A stretch of 64,000 nucleotides of DNA from the NCBI GenBank assembly GCA_010645155.1, contig CM021317.1, positions 5,469,123 through 5,533,122 on the forward strand, read 5' to 3'. Position 1 is the first letter of the stretch. Each line of letters opens with the position of its first letter. Positions 33,301 to 45,457 of this stretch are shown piece by piece. Position numbers and translations under genes: made by a program. A model generated the notes under the pieces. It saw nothing but the letters and a program-made list of their open reading frames with translations, searched no databases and was not told the origin of the DNA. This DNA comes from Tigriopus japonicus. Its lineage: Eukaryota > Arthropoda > Copepoda > Harpacticoida > Harpacticidae.

Positions 33301-36300
33301 TGATCCCATGGGTTCCTGTTTTTGTGGATACGGATTGTAATTAAACGGGAAGCCAACTATCTTTCCAACAAGGTAAACGAGTCAGGAGCACGCGAAAATG
33401 GGGAGGAGAGGAAGGGTTCTTTGGTCCTCTAGTTAATGGAATCCCATGGGACTTTGAAGTAACATTGTCAAAGAGGTGCCAGGCGTCTAAAACTTAAATT
33501 GGCCCCAAAGAAACGCTGATTGCCATACTTTTCTGGAGTTAAGAGCTTCCTTGTTCTAAAAAAGACTCGAAAGTCGCGCATTGCTTTATCCAAAACATGT
33601 TTTTTTGCATTTTTGTCTCTCACAGAATTGATCGATACCTTTGTGCACTTTAGTGGCTCCTATTTTTCAAGATACAGCAAAGCACTCAGGAAAGAAATCA
33701 ATTGCATCCCACGTAACCACGCACATGTAAGGATTTTGGTGATTTTTCATTTGGCCGTGGAGATCAAGAGGATGTATATTTGAAAGTAAGCCTCAGACTC
33801 CATCATTGGAACTTGAATTTTAGGATGACCAACAATGTGGGTTTTTTCATCACTCAGCTTTCAATCTTTACTGCATTTTGCACCCCAAATCGTGCCAAGT
33901 TAAGTGTTAGGTATCGAGAACAAAGGCGTTACCCTTGTCCTGGTATAAAAAGTCACGTTCATTGGTCAATTTCTGTGCCTAAAACATGTTCTAAAGTTTT
34001 GTTCAAAGTAACGCTTCTGACTTGAGCGGCCACCCTGTAAGTGTTTACAACTTTGAGAACCCTAAATAGTTTCCCACACACGCCGAACCGACGTGAAAAT
34101 TGGTTCAAAGTCAAAGGCAACTTGATCCACTAAACCCTGTCATGGGTTCACCGAGTAAAGACACATTGTTTTTCTCTGACGGATGATCGTGAAGCCTTTG
34201 GGGAAAAGTAAGCCTTAATAAAGTGTCTATGTCCCTGAAGCAAATTGGCTCACTTGTTACTGCTTCATTCGAGCAAGCATGGCTCTCTGTAACAACCAGT
34301 AAAGCCAGAGCAGTAAAACACGAGCTTAGGTGGCCTTAGGCTACTCCTTGATCTACTATGATCATAGAGTTGGACAAGAGAGAAACCCCTAGCTGACTCA
34401 GTATCGGCCCTAACTAACTTCCGATCTGGGAGGCGACTCATCTGCAGCACTAGATAAACCACAAATACCCCTCTCAGTAACAACAGATCGTGGTGGCTCA
34501 GAGCTAGCACTCGTGCTTACTGCATAGCGAGTTGGGGTTCGCGCCTCCACGAGGGTTTTTGTTTCAAACGTTTTTCAGTAAATGTTGTTTGTTTTTCTAT
34601 ATTTTTAGGTATGTTTAGGTTAGGTTAGGTTAGGTTAGGTTAGGTTAGGTTTAAGTTTAAGTTTAGTTCAGATTATCTTTGCTCCTCCTGTCAATATTTT
34701 GTCCATATCTATGACGGTATGACTCATCTCCCAGATCGGAAGACATTCAGGGGCCATAGCTGACTCAGCCATGCTTACAGAAATTTGGGACCATTTGGGA
34801 CATTCATGAACATTAAGTGATAGAGCGTGAACCTTTCTTTCACATTTCGATCTTGAGAGAGGACCTATTTTTGGAAAGTCACGCTAGAACAGGGGTCAGA
34901 AACACCTTTTATCCTTCAAGGCCCACCAAATTTGGCTTTCTGTAGTCACGGGCCCTCCAAACAGATCGTGGTGGGTTCATGGGCCGACATTTCTACTACC
35001 AAAGAGCTCTGGGCCCACGACGGATGATCTCGGGCCCACTATTCTGGACTTTCCCCATAGCTCTTGAGCCCACCAACCACTACCTGTGGGAACACATGTG
35101 GGCTAGGACCCACTGGATGCCGACCCCTGCTCTATGAGGTACGTCGCTATGTTGCTATCTCTTTAGAAATATGATACAAAGTGACCATGATGGTGGAAGA
35201 ACGAAGGTCAGGCAAGGTTTAGTGTTCGAGCATGGTGGGACTAATTTCCGACTTTCTGCACGTTATGAGTGAGCCTATTAAGAGTTGGTGGTCAAAATAA
35301 ACAGGTATTTTGACATTTCAGTCTAAACAACTCAAATTAAGAAAACAAGCGACGTAATCTTGGATGTGGAGGAGTTATGCGAAGCTCTGTTCGTGTTCCA
35401 AAGTCGGTTCCCTCGAGGGTAATAAAACACACTGCTACAGTCAGGGGGTAACAATCATCATGTGTTGAAAAAAGGGAGCAAACCTGACAGGAAATGGATT
35501 CCCTCTCCCCCAAAGAAAATTTCATTCAAACAAATTGCAAAAAGAAAGCCAGAAACTCGGTTCAAAAACTAGTTCATTCGACTTTGGTGTTTGTTTGGCG
35601 AAAGTTGGGGGTTTTAATTTCAAATTCAATTGCCCTGTCAGGAAGTTTAGACTTTGTACTCATTATATGCTTTGGGAACAGGAAAGGCAACCTTTTCTCT
35701 CGTTCATTCAATTTCCTGGCCCAAATAAGTGCCCAGTCTATGTTCTCGTACTACTTCCAGTTTGGTCCAGTCGACAGAACTCGTCCCAATAAATGACTTT
35801 ATGGGCTTGGCCTTGACTCAATTAGAGGGTCTGGTGATGGTGCTTTATTTGCTTCCTCTTCCTGAAGGTCTGCTTTCTTGTAGGTTTTATTTGCAGTGAA
35901 ATGGCCCGACAAGGCGAAATATTGTGCAGAAATCTAATCTGTAGAGAATCAAGTTGAACTGTCGTAAGTGGCAATTTGCTTGGGTTAGAAGTTTTTCAAA
36001 TTGCGAGTTGCAATCAAGCTCAATGAAAGTTTGCCAAATCTCTCGCCTTTCTCTCTTGCTTTTCTCGACAAACCAGAGGCCAGGGACACCCACAAGTAGC
36101 CTACATGCGTAACCACAGTAAAGTTTTGGAGATGAAGATAAATGACTTATTCAGTGAGCCTTTCGGGACTTGCCAATACTAACACCTCGACGCAAACTGG
36201 ACAATGTAGAACTCTTTCCACCAATACGCGGAGAGTTCCATGCCATAGATACTCATGTGATTGGGATGACTACTACGACTAGTATACTACTACTACTTCA

Positions 36301-38024
36301 TTTATTAGTGAGAGTGAGAAAGCGTCCAAAATACGGTGAAAAGTGCACGTACTCGAGTGTTTACCTGCTTCTCAAGGCGTTGACTTGTGGATGTGTCCCA
36401 CACGTAATCTGCCATCTTGTGACCCAAGAAGCGCTGGAGGTGTTCCTGTTCAATCCTATCAGCATATTCACACTGCACCGGTTGCCAGGTGGTCTCATAG
36501 AACCAAGTCCCACGCATTATGTCAAAGGCCTCGCCCGGCCAATAAAGAGAGTGACACTTCCATTCGGCGAGGTCCACCTCGTAAACCCCACCCCTCACCA
36601 CAATATGCATGTCACGATCATCTTCCATGAAATTATCGGCCGAGCGATACTGTTTATGCGAGCGGAACCGCCCACGGGAGGAGTAACCGGTGCTCCCAGC
36701 TCCACTTTGGCGGGCCGAAGGTGACGAGGCATAATAATTTTGCCCACTGGGGTAGTCATCACTAAAACTCACACCGGTATTGCCCATTCGCTCCGAGGCA
36801 GCATCATCCAAGTAATCTTCATCTTCATAACCGTTCCCTAGCACCGATTGGGAACGATCATAGTGGACACGATTCAAGCTACGGGCTCGACGACCCCGTG
36901 GACCTGGTTGAGCTGCCCGACTTCTCATGTCGATTGTGTTGGTACGTCGATCAACTTCACTCCATTTTGTTTGCCAGATGTGTCTGTACCTTAATTCGAT
37001 CCTGAGTGAGTCGTAGCCCATGAATGGAGCCCAATCTTTGTCCACCTCACGCTTGAAGAACCATCGGATCTGGAATTGAGTTTGAGTATAAATCGAATGT
37101 CACATGTCCTTCTGGGGATGTGTCAAATGAGCGTACTTCTGTCTTTTCCAATGAGTAGTTTTAACAGACCACCTTGAAATGTTACTCGAACATATTGCCT
37201 GTTTGTGGAACATTAGTTGCCACTTTTGCCATGAAGAGAGGGATGGCCCAGTCAACGCGCATTTGGGGCAGCCTTTTACTCCAGGGCAGTTGTACGCGCA
37301 AATGATTCCATTCATAACGAGTTTTTAAGAGTGTCCCACATGACTGCTTTTGGTCACGCTTTCTTACTTGAATTGAGCGAAAAAACAGGAACCACGACCA
37401 GATCCAGAACAGTCAGGGCGAAATAAACAAACAGAGCCACTGGCTGCTAATTGCTGTAACAGAAAGGGTACTCCGTTTCCCCCTACCTCCCGACCTCTTC
37501 AGTCGTTTACATATTCTCGGTTCTTCCGAATTAGCTAATCGAACGTCCCCACGCAATCGAGGGGGCAACCAATGATTGTCCTCCATTTCGTGGAGCTGAG
37601 GAAGACTAGTCATTCCATTGAAAAGGATTTGCGATCTCGCCCTTAAGCAACTGAACTGTCAGTGCCACTCTCCCTTTTTTGTGCCATCAAAAGTGCATTG
37701 AATATTCTACTATGAACCTGTCATTACCTCTTCAGAGGCCAACTCAGCCACCACCTCATGGTGTCGAGGTTGGGCTGCGGGACCTTGATCTCCGGATGAA
37801 TTGGATTGCACCGACCCTTGTCTCTGAAGGCGACTGATCTGGGTCACTTGTTCCAATTGGCCCAAAAGAGATGTGGGGTCCACGGGGGCAGGTCTGGGAA
37901 CGCCGTGAAGCTCCTGTTGCTCCTGTCGGTTGAAGGCATCTAGGAAGGCCTTATCTTGGAGAGAGAGATGGCCGAATTGTGAGGCCAATGGATTAACCAA
38001 ATCTCCAGGGATAGGGAAGTCCAT
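24352..38024 (-). CDS. DDHD1: DDHD1-type intracellular phospholipase A1
   Basis: Five exons over 13.7 kb: 37728-38024, 36365-37069, 33065-33218, 30872-31181 and 24352-26077. All sites are GT-AG and every phase fits (0, 0, 1, 2), giving 1063 residues. DDHD1 (PA-PLA1) hydrolyses phosphatidic acid and phosphatidylinositol at membranes. Seen in order: disordered N-terminus; RWFFKREV and the WWE-like HIVVRGGVYEVDL / RGTWFYE (exon 2); VDWMSPEEVYL (exon 3); THIVFVVHGVGQ and FFPVEWRSSL, MDIMYYTSPLYR (exon 4); lipase nucleophile motif VAHSLGC with Ser527 (exon 5); then the DDHD domain (CLGSPL, HPCDPVAYRVEP, MDYVLKET, SHTSYWSNPD). A ~200-residue Ser/Thr/Pro-rich insert splits the DDHD domain, and the last ~130 residues are Gly/Ser/His-rich. 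DDHD2 and SEC23IP are relatives; the exon 4 and 5 motifs fit DDHD1 best. Confidence 0.93.
26078..30871 (-). other. DDHD1 intron 4
   Basis: 4.8 kb bounded by gtgagt and cgtttcag. AT-rich, with a (TC)7 tract at 28261-28275 and only short random-looking ORFs. I see no nested gene. Confidence 0.75.
28261..28275. repeat. (TC)n microsatellite
   Basis: Seven TC units plus T in DDHD1 intron 4. Confidence 0.9.
31182..33064 (-). other. DDHD1 intron 3
   Basis: 1.9 kb, phase 1 (single G overhang completed by AC). No repeat or gene recognised. Confidence 0.75.
34488..34552 (+). mobile_element. tRNA-like SINE head
   Basis: A 65-nt segment whose ends pair (TCGTGG with CCACGA, like an acceptor stem). It has an A-box-like TGGCTCAGAGC (34494-34504) and a B-box-like GGTTCGCGCC (34536-34545). 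Lengths between the boxes are those of a tRNA, but the anticodon arm and T-arm are degenerate, so it is a tRNA relic or SINE head rather than a working tRNA gene. Confidence 0.6.
34615..34649 (+). repeat. Interstitial (TTAGG)7 telomere-type array
   Basis: Seven perfect TTAGG units, with degenerate TTTAGG/TTTAAG units on both sides (34604-34673). TTAGG is the ancestral arthropod telomere repeat. The array lies 62 bp downstream of the tRNA-like segment in the same intron. Confidence 0.95.
34890..35129. mobile_element. Non-autonomous hAT-type element (MITE), 240 bp
   Basis: Terminal inverted repeats begin CAGGGGTCAG on the left and CAGGGGTCGG on the right (8 perfect bases, then scattered matches). 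The following ttcaaggcccaccaaattt resembles the subterminal sequence of many hAT elements. The 8-bp flanks, cgctagaa and ctctatga, agree at 5 of 8 positions and approach the hAT target consensus nTCTAGAn. There is no transposase ORF inside. GGGCCC/GGCCCAC motifs recur internally. Confidence 0.75.
37070..37727 (-). other. DDHD1 intron 1
   Basis: 658 bp between gtaatg and caattccag, phase 0. Nothing else recognised. Confidence 0.75.
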
Positions 38025-40935
38025 GTTCAAGGTTCCGTGGTATGATTTAATCAACAACAACAGCAACGACAACTAGCGTCCTCAATGTGGTCACGGATCA
38101 CTTCACATGCATGGATATCATTGAGCAATGAGCTCAAGTCTAAAGAGCGATGAGAAGCTATTTTTGGAGCACTAGCGCCAAACCGCAATGCCTTGAGCTT
38201 GCTACGTCTTGATATTGGAACCACATCAGGCCATGGTGAGAAGTTCAAACGTCCATGATAGATTGATCTGATTCAGATTCATCGTTTTTTAGAATCAAGA
38301 TTGCCCCCACGGGCTTTGAGACACGCCAGAGTTAAACCAGGCACTCACTCAATACTGCTTTCTCCTTACGGTGAATGTCGAAGACTTGTTGTAAGCAAGG
38401 TAACGCTTGCTGGCCTTATAAATTCACAATTGCTTCTCCTAGAGTATTGCCAATCAGAAGCAGTTAGTCAAAGGCTCCTTGGCCGAATAACAGTCGAACC
38501 AGAGCTATTTTCAACCAACCAAACCACGACCCTTTTCCCAGTAGGGGGGCTCGGCTTATAGATAAACACATAAACGAAATGCACTTTTGACTTTCTCGTT
38601 TCGGCTGCCACAAAGACTGTCAAGGGATTTAGATCCGGTAAGACACTTTTAAATCAGCCTGCAAATGGTTCGAACCTCGTGAACCGTAACCATTGTTCAG
38701 CACAAACTGTGTTCAGAACACTAGAGTACAAGTAAATACCAGAGAGAGAGGAGTTTTGGAACAGCTGAGTTTGTATTCTTGTGAATCTTGTTGTTCCCAA
38801 AGGTTCTTGAGGGAAAACATGCAAACCTACTTTTGAGCGAAAAGAAGCGACCAACCTTTGGTTCTAAGTTGGTTCTTGTTCCCACTCTGTTCTGTCACTG
38901 AAAGCCTCGCCCGCTTTTCTGCTATTCTTTCCTTCTTTCCTTCCTGCTCCTCTCCTCTTTATTGTGCCTTTCGAAGTCGTCGAGGCCAAAGTTTGGTGCA
39001 ATCCCCGGCCTCGGAAGAAAAAGAAGGTCTGAGTGAAGACCGAGGACGCCAGCCGGGCAACTCTCACCAAGAACTGTCCATGGGCCATGGTTTTTAAAGA
39101 ACGTGACCAATCTCCACAAATAAGCACACTAATCACACAGGTTAATTTGATCAAACGAATGTTTAATACTTCGCGAACATTGACGGGGTTACTCAGAAAT
39201 GATGGACAATTTTCATTTTTTGTTTGGAGGCTTAATGTGATTTGCAGCATGTTCTCTTTAATAAGGAAGAACAGCTTCCATTTGGATAGCACCATATTTT
39301 GGAAGACACTTTCTGGACACCCTGGTCCTTGTCAATGGTGCTAGTAGGCCCTGTTCCACTGCGTTCCAATTGTGCTTAGAGCTGAAGCTCAAGTCGAGGT
39401 TCGAGTATGTTAGAGGTTGATTTCCCGGCCACTCGAACTCAGACTCCTCTTTCAAGGCACGTTAGACACGTTGAGACCTGTTAACATGCATGTATGTTCA
39501 CAAACTCTCTGGATTGGAACGAAACTAGATGTTCGATTGGCAGAAGGCGTCTGTATTCAAAAAGTCAAATACCTTCCAAAGGACGAACGTCACTCTTGGT
39601 TTCGTCCTCCCAAGAGAAGTTCAAAATTCTCCCTTTCTTTTGTTCTGTGAAAGCTGGTGGAGCTTTTAGAACAATGAATTGATCCAGTTGTTAGTTGTGA
39701 CAAGACAAATCTTAGATGTGTGATTAATGACACGCGAGTGTTTTCAGTTTTCCTGCGGACTCCAGGGTCACTCTTTCAAACCTATCTATTAGGCATTTAT
39801 GAGCCTTATTTTAAGGGGTAATTTCTTTGAGTAGACTAGGAGCACAAACTTCGCAGTTACTCGAAATCGAATAGTTATCGGCTATAAGCCGAATGTGAGT
39901 GTATCAAATTCAAAAGACAGCCAATACTTTTATTGTCCGGTTTCTTGTTAAATCTATAACTTCCAAATTGTACTTACTCCAAAAAATGTGTTTATATATA
40001 TGATTAAAAGAGAGGTAATTAAGATTTGAGTTACATAAATGCTCTTCATGTAATTTTGATTGTTGGCCAAACTTTTTAACATTTTTGTAAATTGTTCCAT
40101 GGTTCATTTGTACAGATAATTTGTTTGAGGGTATGATAGGAAACGGAAGTTCATAAGAGAAAACACGGCACCTCTCAGAAAATCTTTGTTTTGGTGTTCG
40201 GACCACTCAAAGATTTTGAAGAAGACTTGGATCCTTAACCAAGAAGAAAAATAAATTGGAAGGGTTCAAAAGGCTGTAAATGTACTGGTTGTCCACAAAA
40301 TAGATGGGAAAGCGCGTTGAAAAATCGCAAAGTCTTGTTATGCCATCAAAAAGGTTTGGATCCTTTTCGGGGATCATGAGCGCTATTTGACAATCTTGAT
40401 TCCTCTTTAAGCAATAATGTCAAGAGAATTAAAATCCTTAGGTATAAATTGGTCTTGTCTCCGAAAATCAGAAAATTAGGCGTTTGGACCAAGAATGGCT
40501 GATAAGAGTAAAGAAGCCTGATGATTTAATTACCTAATGCGCCTGCATGAGGGGTTTCCTTCAGTGTCACAATTTAGTTCTTGGAATCAAGGTTTTGAAA
40601 TCATAATCATGTCAAAAAATCTAAATCTAATTCTTTAATTTCTTTTGTTTTCAAACGTTCGATGCAAATTTTTTATCTGATCCTGGTATTTGATTTATGA
40701 AGATACCGAAACTTCGAATCGATTTTTGTCACAAAAATACGAAGGCGCAAAATCCTTTAATTTATTTCCATTTCTTTTGAAGGAGGAAGAGGAAAGTTTT
40801 GTAGATAAAATATATCGGAATAATAAATACAGAAATATATGTTTTGGTGGTCAATAGATTGTTGTTTCTTTGTAATAGTGCCAAGGATGGTTTTCTGTCT
40901 GTTATGAGGAACCGTCATGTTCCTTTTATGCCATA
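38025..40935. other. Intergenic region upstream of DDHD1
   Basis: 2.9 kb holding the DDHD1 promoter and the 3' flank of the DEG/ENaC gene. Short ORFs only. A perfect GGTTCGAACC palindrome at about 38668 has no matching A box. Confidence 0.5.
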
Positions 40936-42685
40936 TTAATTATCTTTTTTGCAACAGCCAGCTAACAGGAGATCTGCAAACCATTCAACTAGTTCCAAAA
41001 TTGTGACGAAAGAGATTCCCAACCACAAGGACAATGATCCTCCCAAATTGTTGATGAATTGGCGCTCTGTCACTTTCGCCTCTTCATTGATAGAGATCAT
41101 TTGAAAATTCTTAAAATAGACGTGCAACCTCACAACCTCCTTCTGAACCTGAAATAGTCATCACTCAAATATCTTTACAAAACTCTACATCGATCCAAAT
41201 ATTTACCAATGCTTTGAAATCGTCACGTATTTTTTGCCGCTCTTGAGATGTTTGGGCTCCTTCAATCGCTGAATTATAGCTTTCCAACCACTGCGGTAGG
41301 AATTCTTGCACATAAGGAAACCAGAATTGGTCGGAGGGGAAATTGGCAGACGAGAAATCAGCCGTATAATCCAAATTAGTACAAGCCAATCGACAATTGG
41401 CACACAGGTCGTCAACGCTCAAAACTTGAAGGCTTTGTGCAATACACTTCATTTGGATTGGGTCACTTTGCGAACAAAAACTGGTTCCAGGGTCCAAGAC
41501 AATATCTCCACGATCGTTCCAAGCCGAGAAAAAGCATCCACACTTTTTGAAGGACATCTTAAACAAACAGTTCCTCCGACAAGCATTTTGTGAGTATTGA
41601 ACTTGTGTCCGATTCAAAAACTCGAGATCCATCTCGTTGAACATGTCCCTTTCAACAGTTCCAGAATCTTCCAACCACTTAGAACGACAGTTAGAAGGAT
41701 AAGGTCTCTCTTTACGGGTGATCCTACCTCTGGTCAAACCCACGGACAATTCAGCTCCTGGTCGGACAAAGAATCCTTCCTCCAATGGTAATATGGGAGA
41801 GAAGGGCTTTTTAATGGCCACCCTGTATCCAACACTAGGGCTCAATCCACCCAATAGGTATGATGTGGATTCCGTAAAAAGATCGATGGTTAATCCGTAA
41901 TCCGGTCCAGGCTGGTCGAGCTTTACTTTTCCATTCCAATTGAACATGAAACAGTTGCCGTATTGGAATTGGTTGGTTATTGTGAAATGAGATTGGTCAC
42001 ACTGTTCATTGTTTATGCGGCAAGACAGGATATGCTTATTCAAGTTTCCGTGTCCGATTCGTAAGCGCACTTCCAATGAAAGCGTTTGAAACAGGTCGGT
42101 AAATTGGTGTTTAGTCCTGGTCATTGATCTATTGGATTGGAGGAAAGTTTCTTCAATTGCTTTACATGGTTGCGGCACCCTTGGTTGTCCGGGCACAAAG
42201 TTGATCACGAAAGAGTCTTGACATTGGCCAAGGAGATACAGACGGCATAACGTGTCAACCAGGGTGTTTTCAGTTTCTGGCCTCTGAAACAAAACGTAAA
42301 AGTTAAAGGTGATTTTCGCAAATGGAGTTTTTTCTCTCACCATAATTTCTTGAGCCAGACTACTGCAATCCACCTGGTTTAGGTTACAAATCCCTAAAGA
42401 AGGGAACTCAACGTCATGGCTGTTTTCCACCGCCGTTGAAGTTATCACCGGGTACGAAAAGAATTCTTGGCAGGTTTCATATACAGTGAATAAAGTGGCC
42501 AAGGTCCCAGCAAGCCACAATGTAGTCCAAAACATCCTTCGCCACATTTCTCGGCCTTGCCGGATTTGAATCAGGCCGTTCATTGAGTTGGTCTCCCAAT
42601 ACCGAATTGAGGGTTGGTGGAAACCCATGCTTAAACGGTTTTGAGCCCAGATTTGACGCAGCTTGTTGGCAATTTTCAGAATCAT
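40936..42685 (-). CDS. DEG/ENaC sodium channel subunit (pickpocket-like)
   Basis: Three exons: 42341-42685, 41207-42283 and 40936-41148. Introns are 57 and 58 bp, all phase 0, giving 544 residues. Amiloride-sensitive trimeric channels of this family pass Na+ in response to ligands, acid or touch. Seen: a short cytosolic N-terminus with NSMNG where the family has the SxHG gating motif (N36-G37); TM1 at about residues 52-70; a Cys-rich extracellular domain with a typical late block (CRRNCLFKMSFKKCGCFFS, then CANCRLACTNLDY); and TM2 GGSLSLWLGISFVTILELVEW with the GxS selectivity filter (GIS). The 57-bp first intron has no stop and is divisible by three, so a plain ORF reading wrongly includes it. 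The ligand is unknown. Confidence 0.9.
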
Positions 42686-45457
42686 GGTTCCAACAGACCG
42701 TTTGCAATCATCTGTAACATCGATGATTCACCGAGATTTACAACACACCGTGTGAAAACAAAAAAACGAACGACTACGTTTAATTGCAACCCTCTGGGTA
42801 AGACATATTTCGTTTTGGTAAATGTCGCTAGCGTTATGCCAGAGATGGTTTTTGGTTACTTATACCGTCCGTTCCGTACGCACCCTTACCTTATTAAGTG
42901 GTTGATTATCCACTGGCAACTGAGGATCAAGATTAAAAGCCATACTGATCAAGTCCAATGTCCCAAATATTTGCCCATCGCAATGCGGAAATTCACCCGA
43001 TGAAGCAAATTGATAGAACAAACAACTTCGACGCTCAACCAAGATCAAGATGTTCTTCGTAGGTTCCTAGATCAGCGTAAAATACAATGGTTAGTAAGCG
43101 ATAATAGCATGAACACTACTTTTACTCAAAGGTCCTTCGAGACTGGGCCAAGACCATGATTGATAATGGGCTTTTAACTCATAAAGGCCAACGTTATAAA
43201 GCCGCTATTGACAACTTCCCGATACCACATTACCCTGAAGTATAATCATGTGTCAAACATTAATGGACTCCAATCTTTCGTCATTAGCGCAATTTTGTCT
43301 CAAGTAACGTGTCTACCTTAGGTCGAGGTGATTGTCAGAAAGAGAGAAAAACTGACAAGGCTTCACTTATCAATGATTGTAGTGCTTAAATGAAGCCACT
43401 TGATGAAGAAAAGTGTTCATTACTGCATCCTTAGACAAATAAAGACATTGTCAGTTGGAGATTGGTTGCTTTTTCATAAGCAAATTTCCAAAATTGTAAT
43501 GAAACGAGACTCACTGTAATCAAATGTTTTTAGTTCATTTTCGCTTGTTACGTCCTGCTTTTTTCTTTTCTTGTGATCTTTAAGGCCATCAATTTCAAAA
43601 TATTAGATCAATACAGGAGACAGGAGGTGAAAAGGAGAATTTCCCAAGTTGTTTCAAGATTTTAAACATAAAAAATACATAGTAAGTAACTGTTTTCCTT
43701 ACTTTTTTCATTATGTACATCAGAATTTCACCTATCATCTGGAATTTCGTTCCTTTGCCCAAAATAAAGAAATCGGTATTGTTCAATTCTGTTACAAGGC
43801 CTGGGTAAGGCATTCATTTTTAAAAGAATAGGTGAAATTGTCGTTTTTATGCCTCTTTTTCATTTTGCCATGTTTCTTTTTTCTTCTGTTACTGCGTTTT
43901 TATCAGTCCTCTTCGCTCTTCCCCTTCTTTACAAGAATGAGAAAGAAAATAAAAAGGATAAAAATAAATTGCTTAATATGGTTCATCCATAAGGAAACAA
44001 ATGATGGTTTGGATCGAAAAAGGGCTTGGTCGAATTATATATAATGTATATATTTACCTCAAGTTCAAATTCCTACGAGGCTTTTCTTTTTTCTATTTCA
44101 ATAATCTTAATTGAAACCGAAATCAAAATTATCGCTACAACTTCGGGTGACAACAATTTAGACTAATACTGAACTATATTTCACGATATTGAAACAAAGG
44201 GTGACTGAAAAACATTTTGTGCCTTTGTTAGCTTTATAGTTGTGCAGAAAGTTTGAGTCAAAATAGGAACAAAATTGCTTATTATTCTCCACATTATATC
44301 GGCTCTCTTTCATTGAAATACTGTTTGAATGGCCAAAGGCCAGCTACAAATGTGTCCATGCCCTTTTACGCACATTTTTTCTTGACTTATTATCCATTGG
44401 AATGTTGCCGATCCCAATTAAAACAAATTTCATCCATGGTCCTATTCAAGGACTGTAACAAGTCCGTTCGTCAGAACAGGTTTAACGAAAATGTTGGTAT
44501 CACTCAAAGTCTCTGTCTGATTAGTTGGTCTGACAATTCCTCTGAAAGTCGTCATTCCTAGATTTCCTGCTTTGTCACCCTGATCACCTGTTAACTCACA
44601 TTCTTCGCATTATTGCACAACTTGTAAAATATTATCCCCACTTCATTGCCCAACTAACCTCCATAAAATACGAATCCCAAGATCCGTTCACTTCATACTA
44701 AGCCATTAATAGTATCCTCGGCATGAATCTTCGATGGTTTTTATCCTGATTTAGACCTCGACAGGGAATCATGACTCCCAATTTTTCCCCAATTCTGAAG
44801 ACATCATTGAGGAAGTGTTTGCATCAACAACTCTAGATACACTCATTCAACGTACTATATTACTCATCACAAGACTAAACCAATGTCAGATCTCTATCGG
44901 ACTCTTCGATACATATTCATGTGGCTTAGGTTTTCGAACCGTTCGGAGCCTCGCCATAATCCTTATCATTCCACCGATTACGCTCTACTCATCGTTGACG
45001 TAGAGCGCTCTAATAAAAGCTCACTCACTCCAAAACTTCATCCTCTCTACTATTGCTATATACAGGGTAGGTAAAAGTATTGTCGATAGGACTCTGTACG
45101 AATGAGCGTGTGGAGTGAATGCACTGGCGTGTCCAATGTTTTTGGCAAGGACCCCCGTTTGTTGCCATGGATCCAACTGACTTGGCTTCTTGGTATGGCG
45201 ACACTTTTTTAATGCAGGCAACATAAACTGCCACCCTCGAAGACGTGTGTGTATCTTTTGGGGAAGATTTGTTGTGTTCCCTGTTTTTGAATTGTAAGCG
45301 GGAAAGGCGCCTCAGTTGCGATTTGGCTCTCGAGCGGGTGACTTCTCCCATTAATCTCCGATTTAGAACATTGCTGTGAACCATCAAGTCAGTGACCTAA
45401 GGAGAACCTCGCCCTTCTCATTGAACTCCTTTTTTGAGGGCATTAACATTCATCAAC
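42686..45457. other. Intergenic region with an orphan exon-like segment
   Basis: 2.8 kb upstream of the DEG/ENaC gene. Apart from the segment at 42891-43067 it is AT-rich with short ORFs and no recognised repeat. Confidence 0.45.
42891..43067 (-). other. Orphan exon-like segment
   Basis: On the minus strand an acceptor-like tgatctag precedes an open frame of about 59 codons (motifs ILILVERRSCLFYQFASSGEF and LDLISMAFNLDPQL) ending at a good donor, AATAAG|gtaagg. The composition looks coding. It does not join the DEG/ENaC exon in phase with this donor, so it may be an alternative 5' exon, part of another gene, or chance. Confidence 0.3.

Larger units (their letters stand above)
33219..36364 (-). 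other. DDHD1 intron 2, transposon-bearing
   Basis: 3.1 kb, phase 0. It contains the tRNA-like/telomere-repeat composite (34488-34649) and a hAT-type MITE (34890-35129). Exon 3 uses the second AG of cagag; using the first would shift the frame. Confidence 0.75.

Noticed and set aside
36170..36724. 184-codon plus-strand ORF
   Set aside because: Antisense to DDHD1 exon 2, which has clear homology and splice sites.
38051..38248. Minus-strand ORF just upstream of the DDHD1 ATG as an N-terminal extension or uORF
   Set aside because: It has no ATG start, is in another frame and ends before the DDHD1 ATG.
38668..38677. Perfect GGTTCGAACC, a possible tRNA B box on either strand
   Set aside because: No A box or cloverleaf pairing at the right distance on either strand; a chance palindrome.
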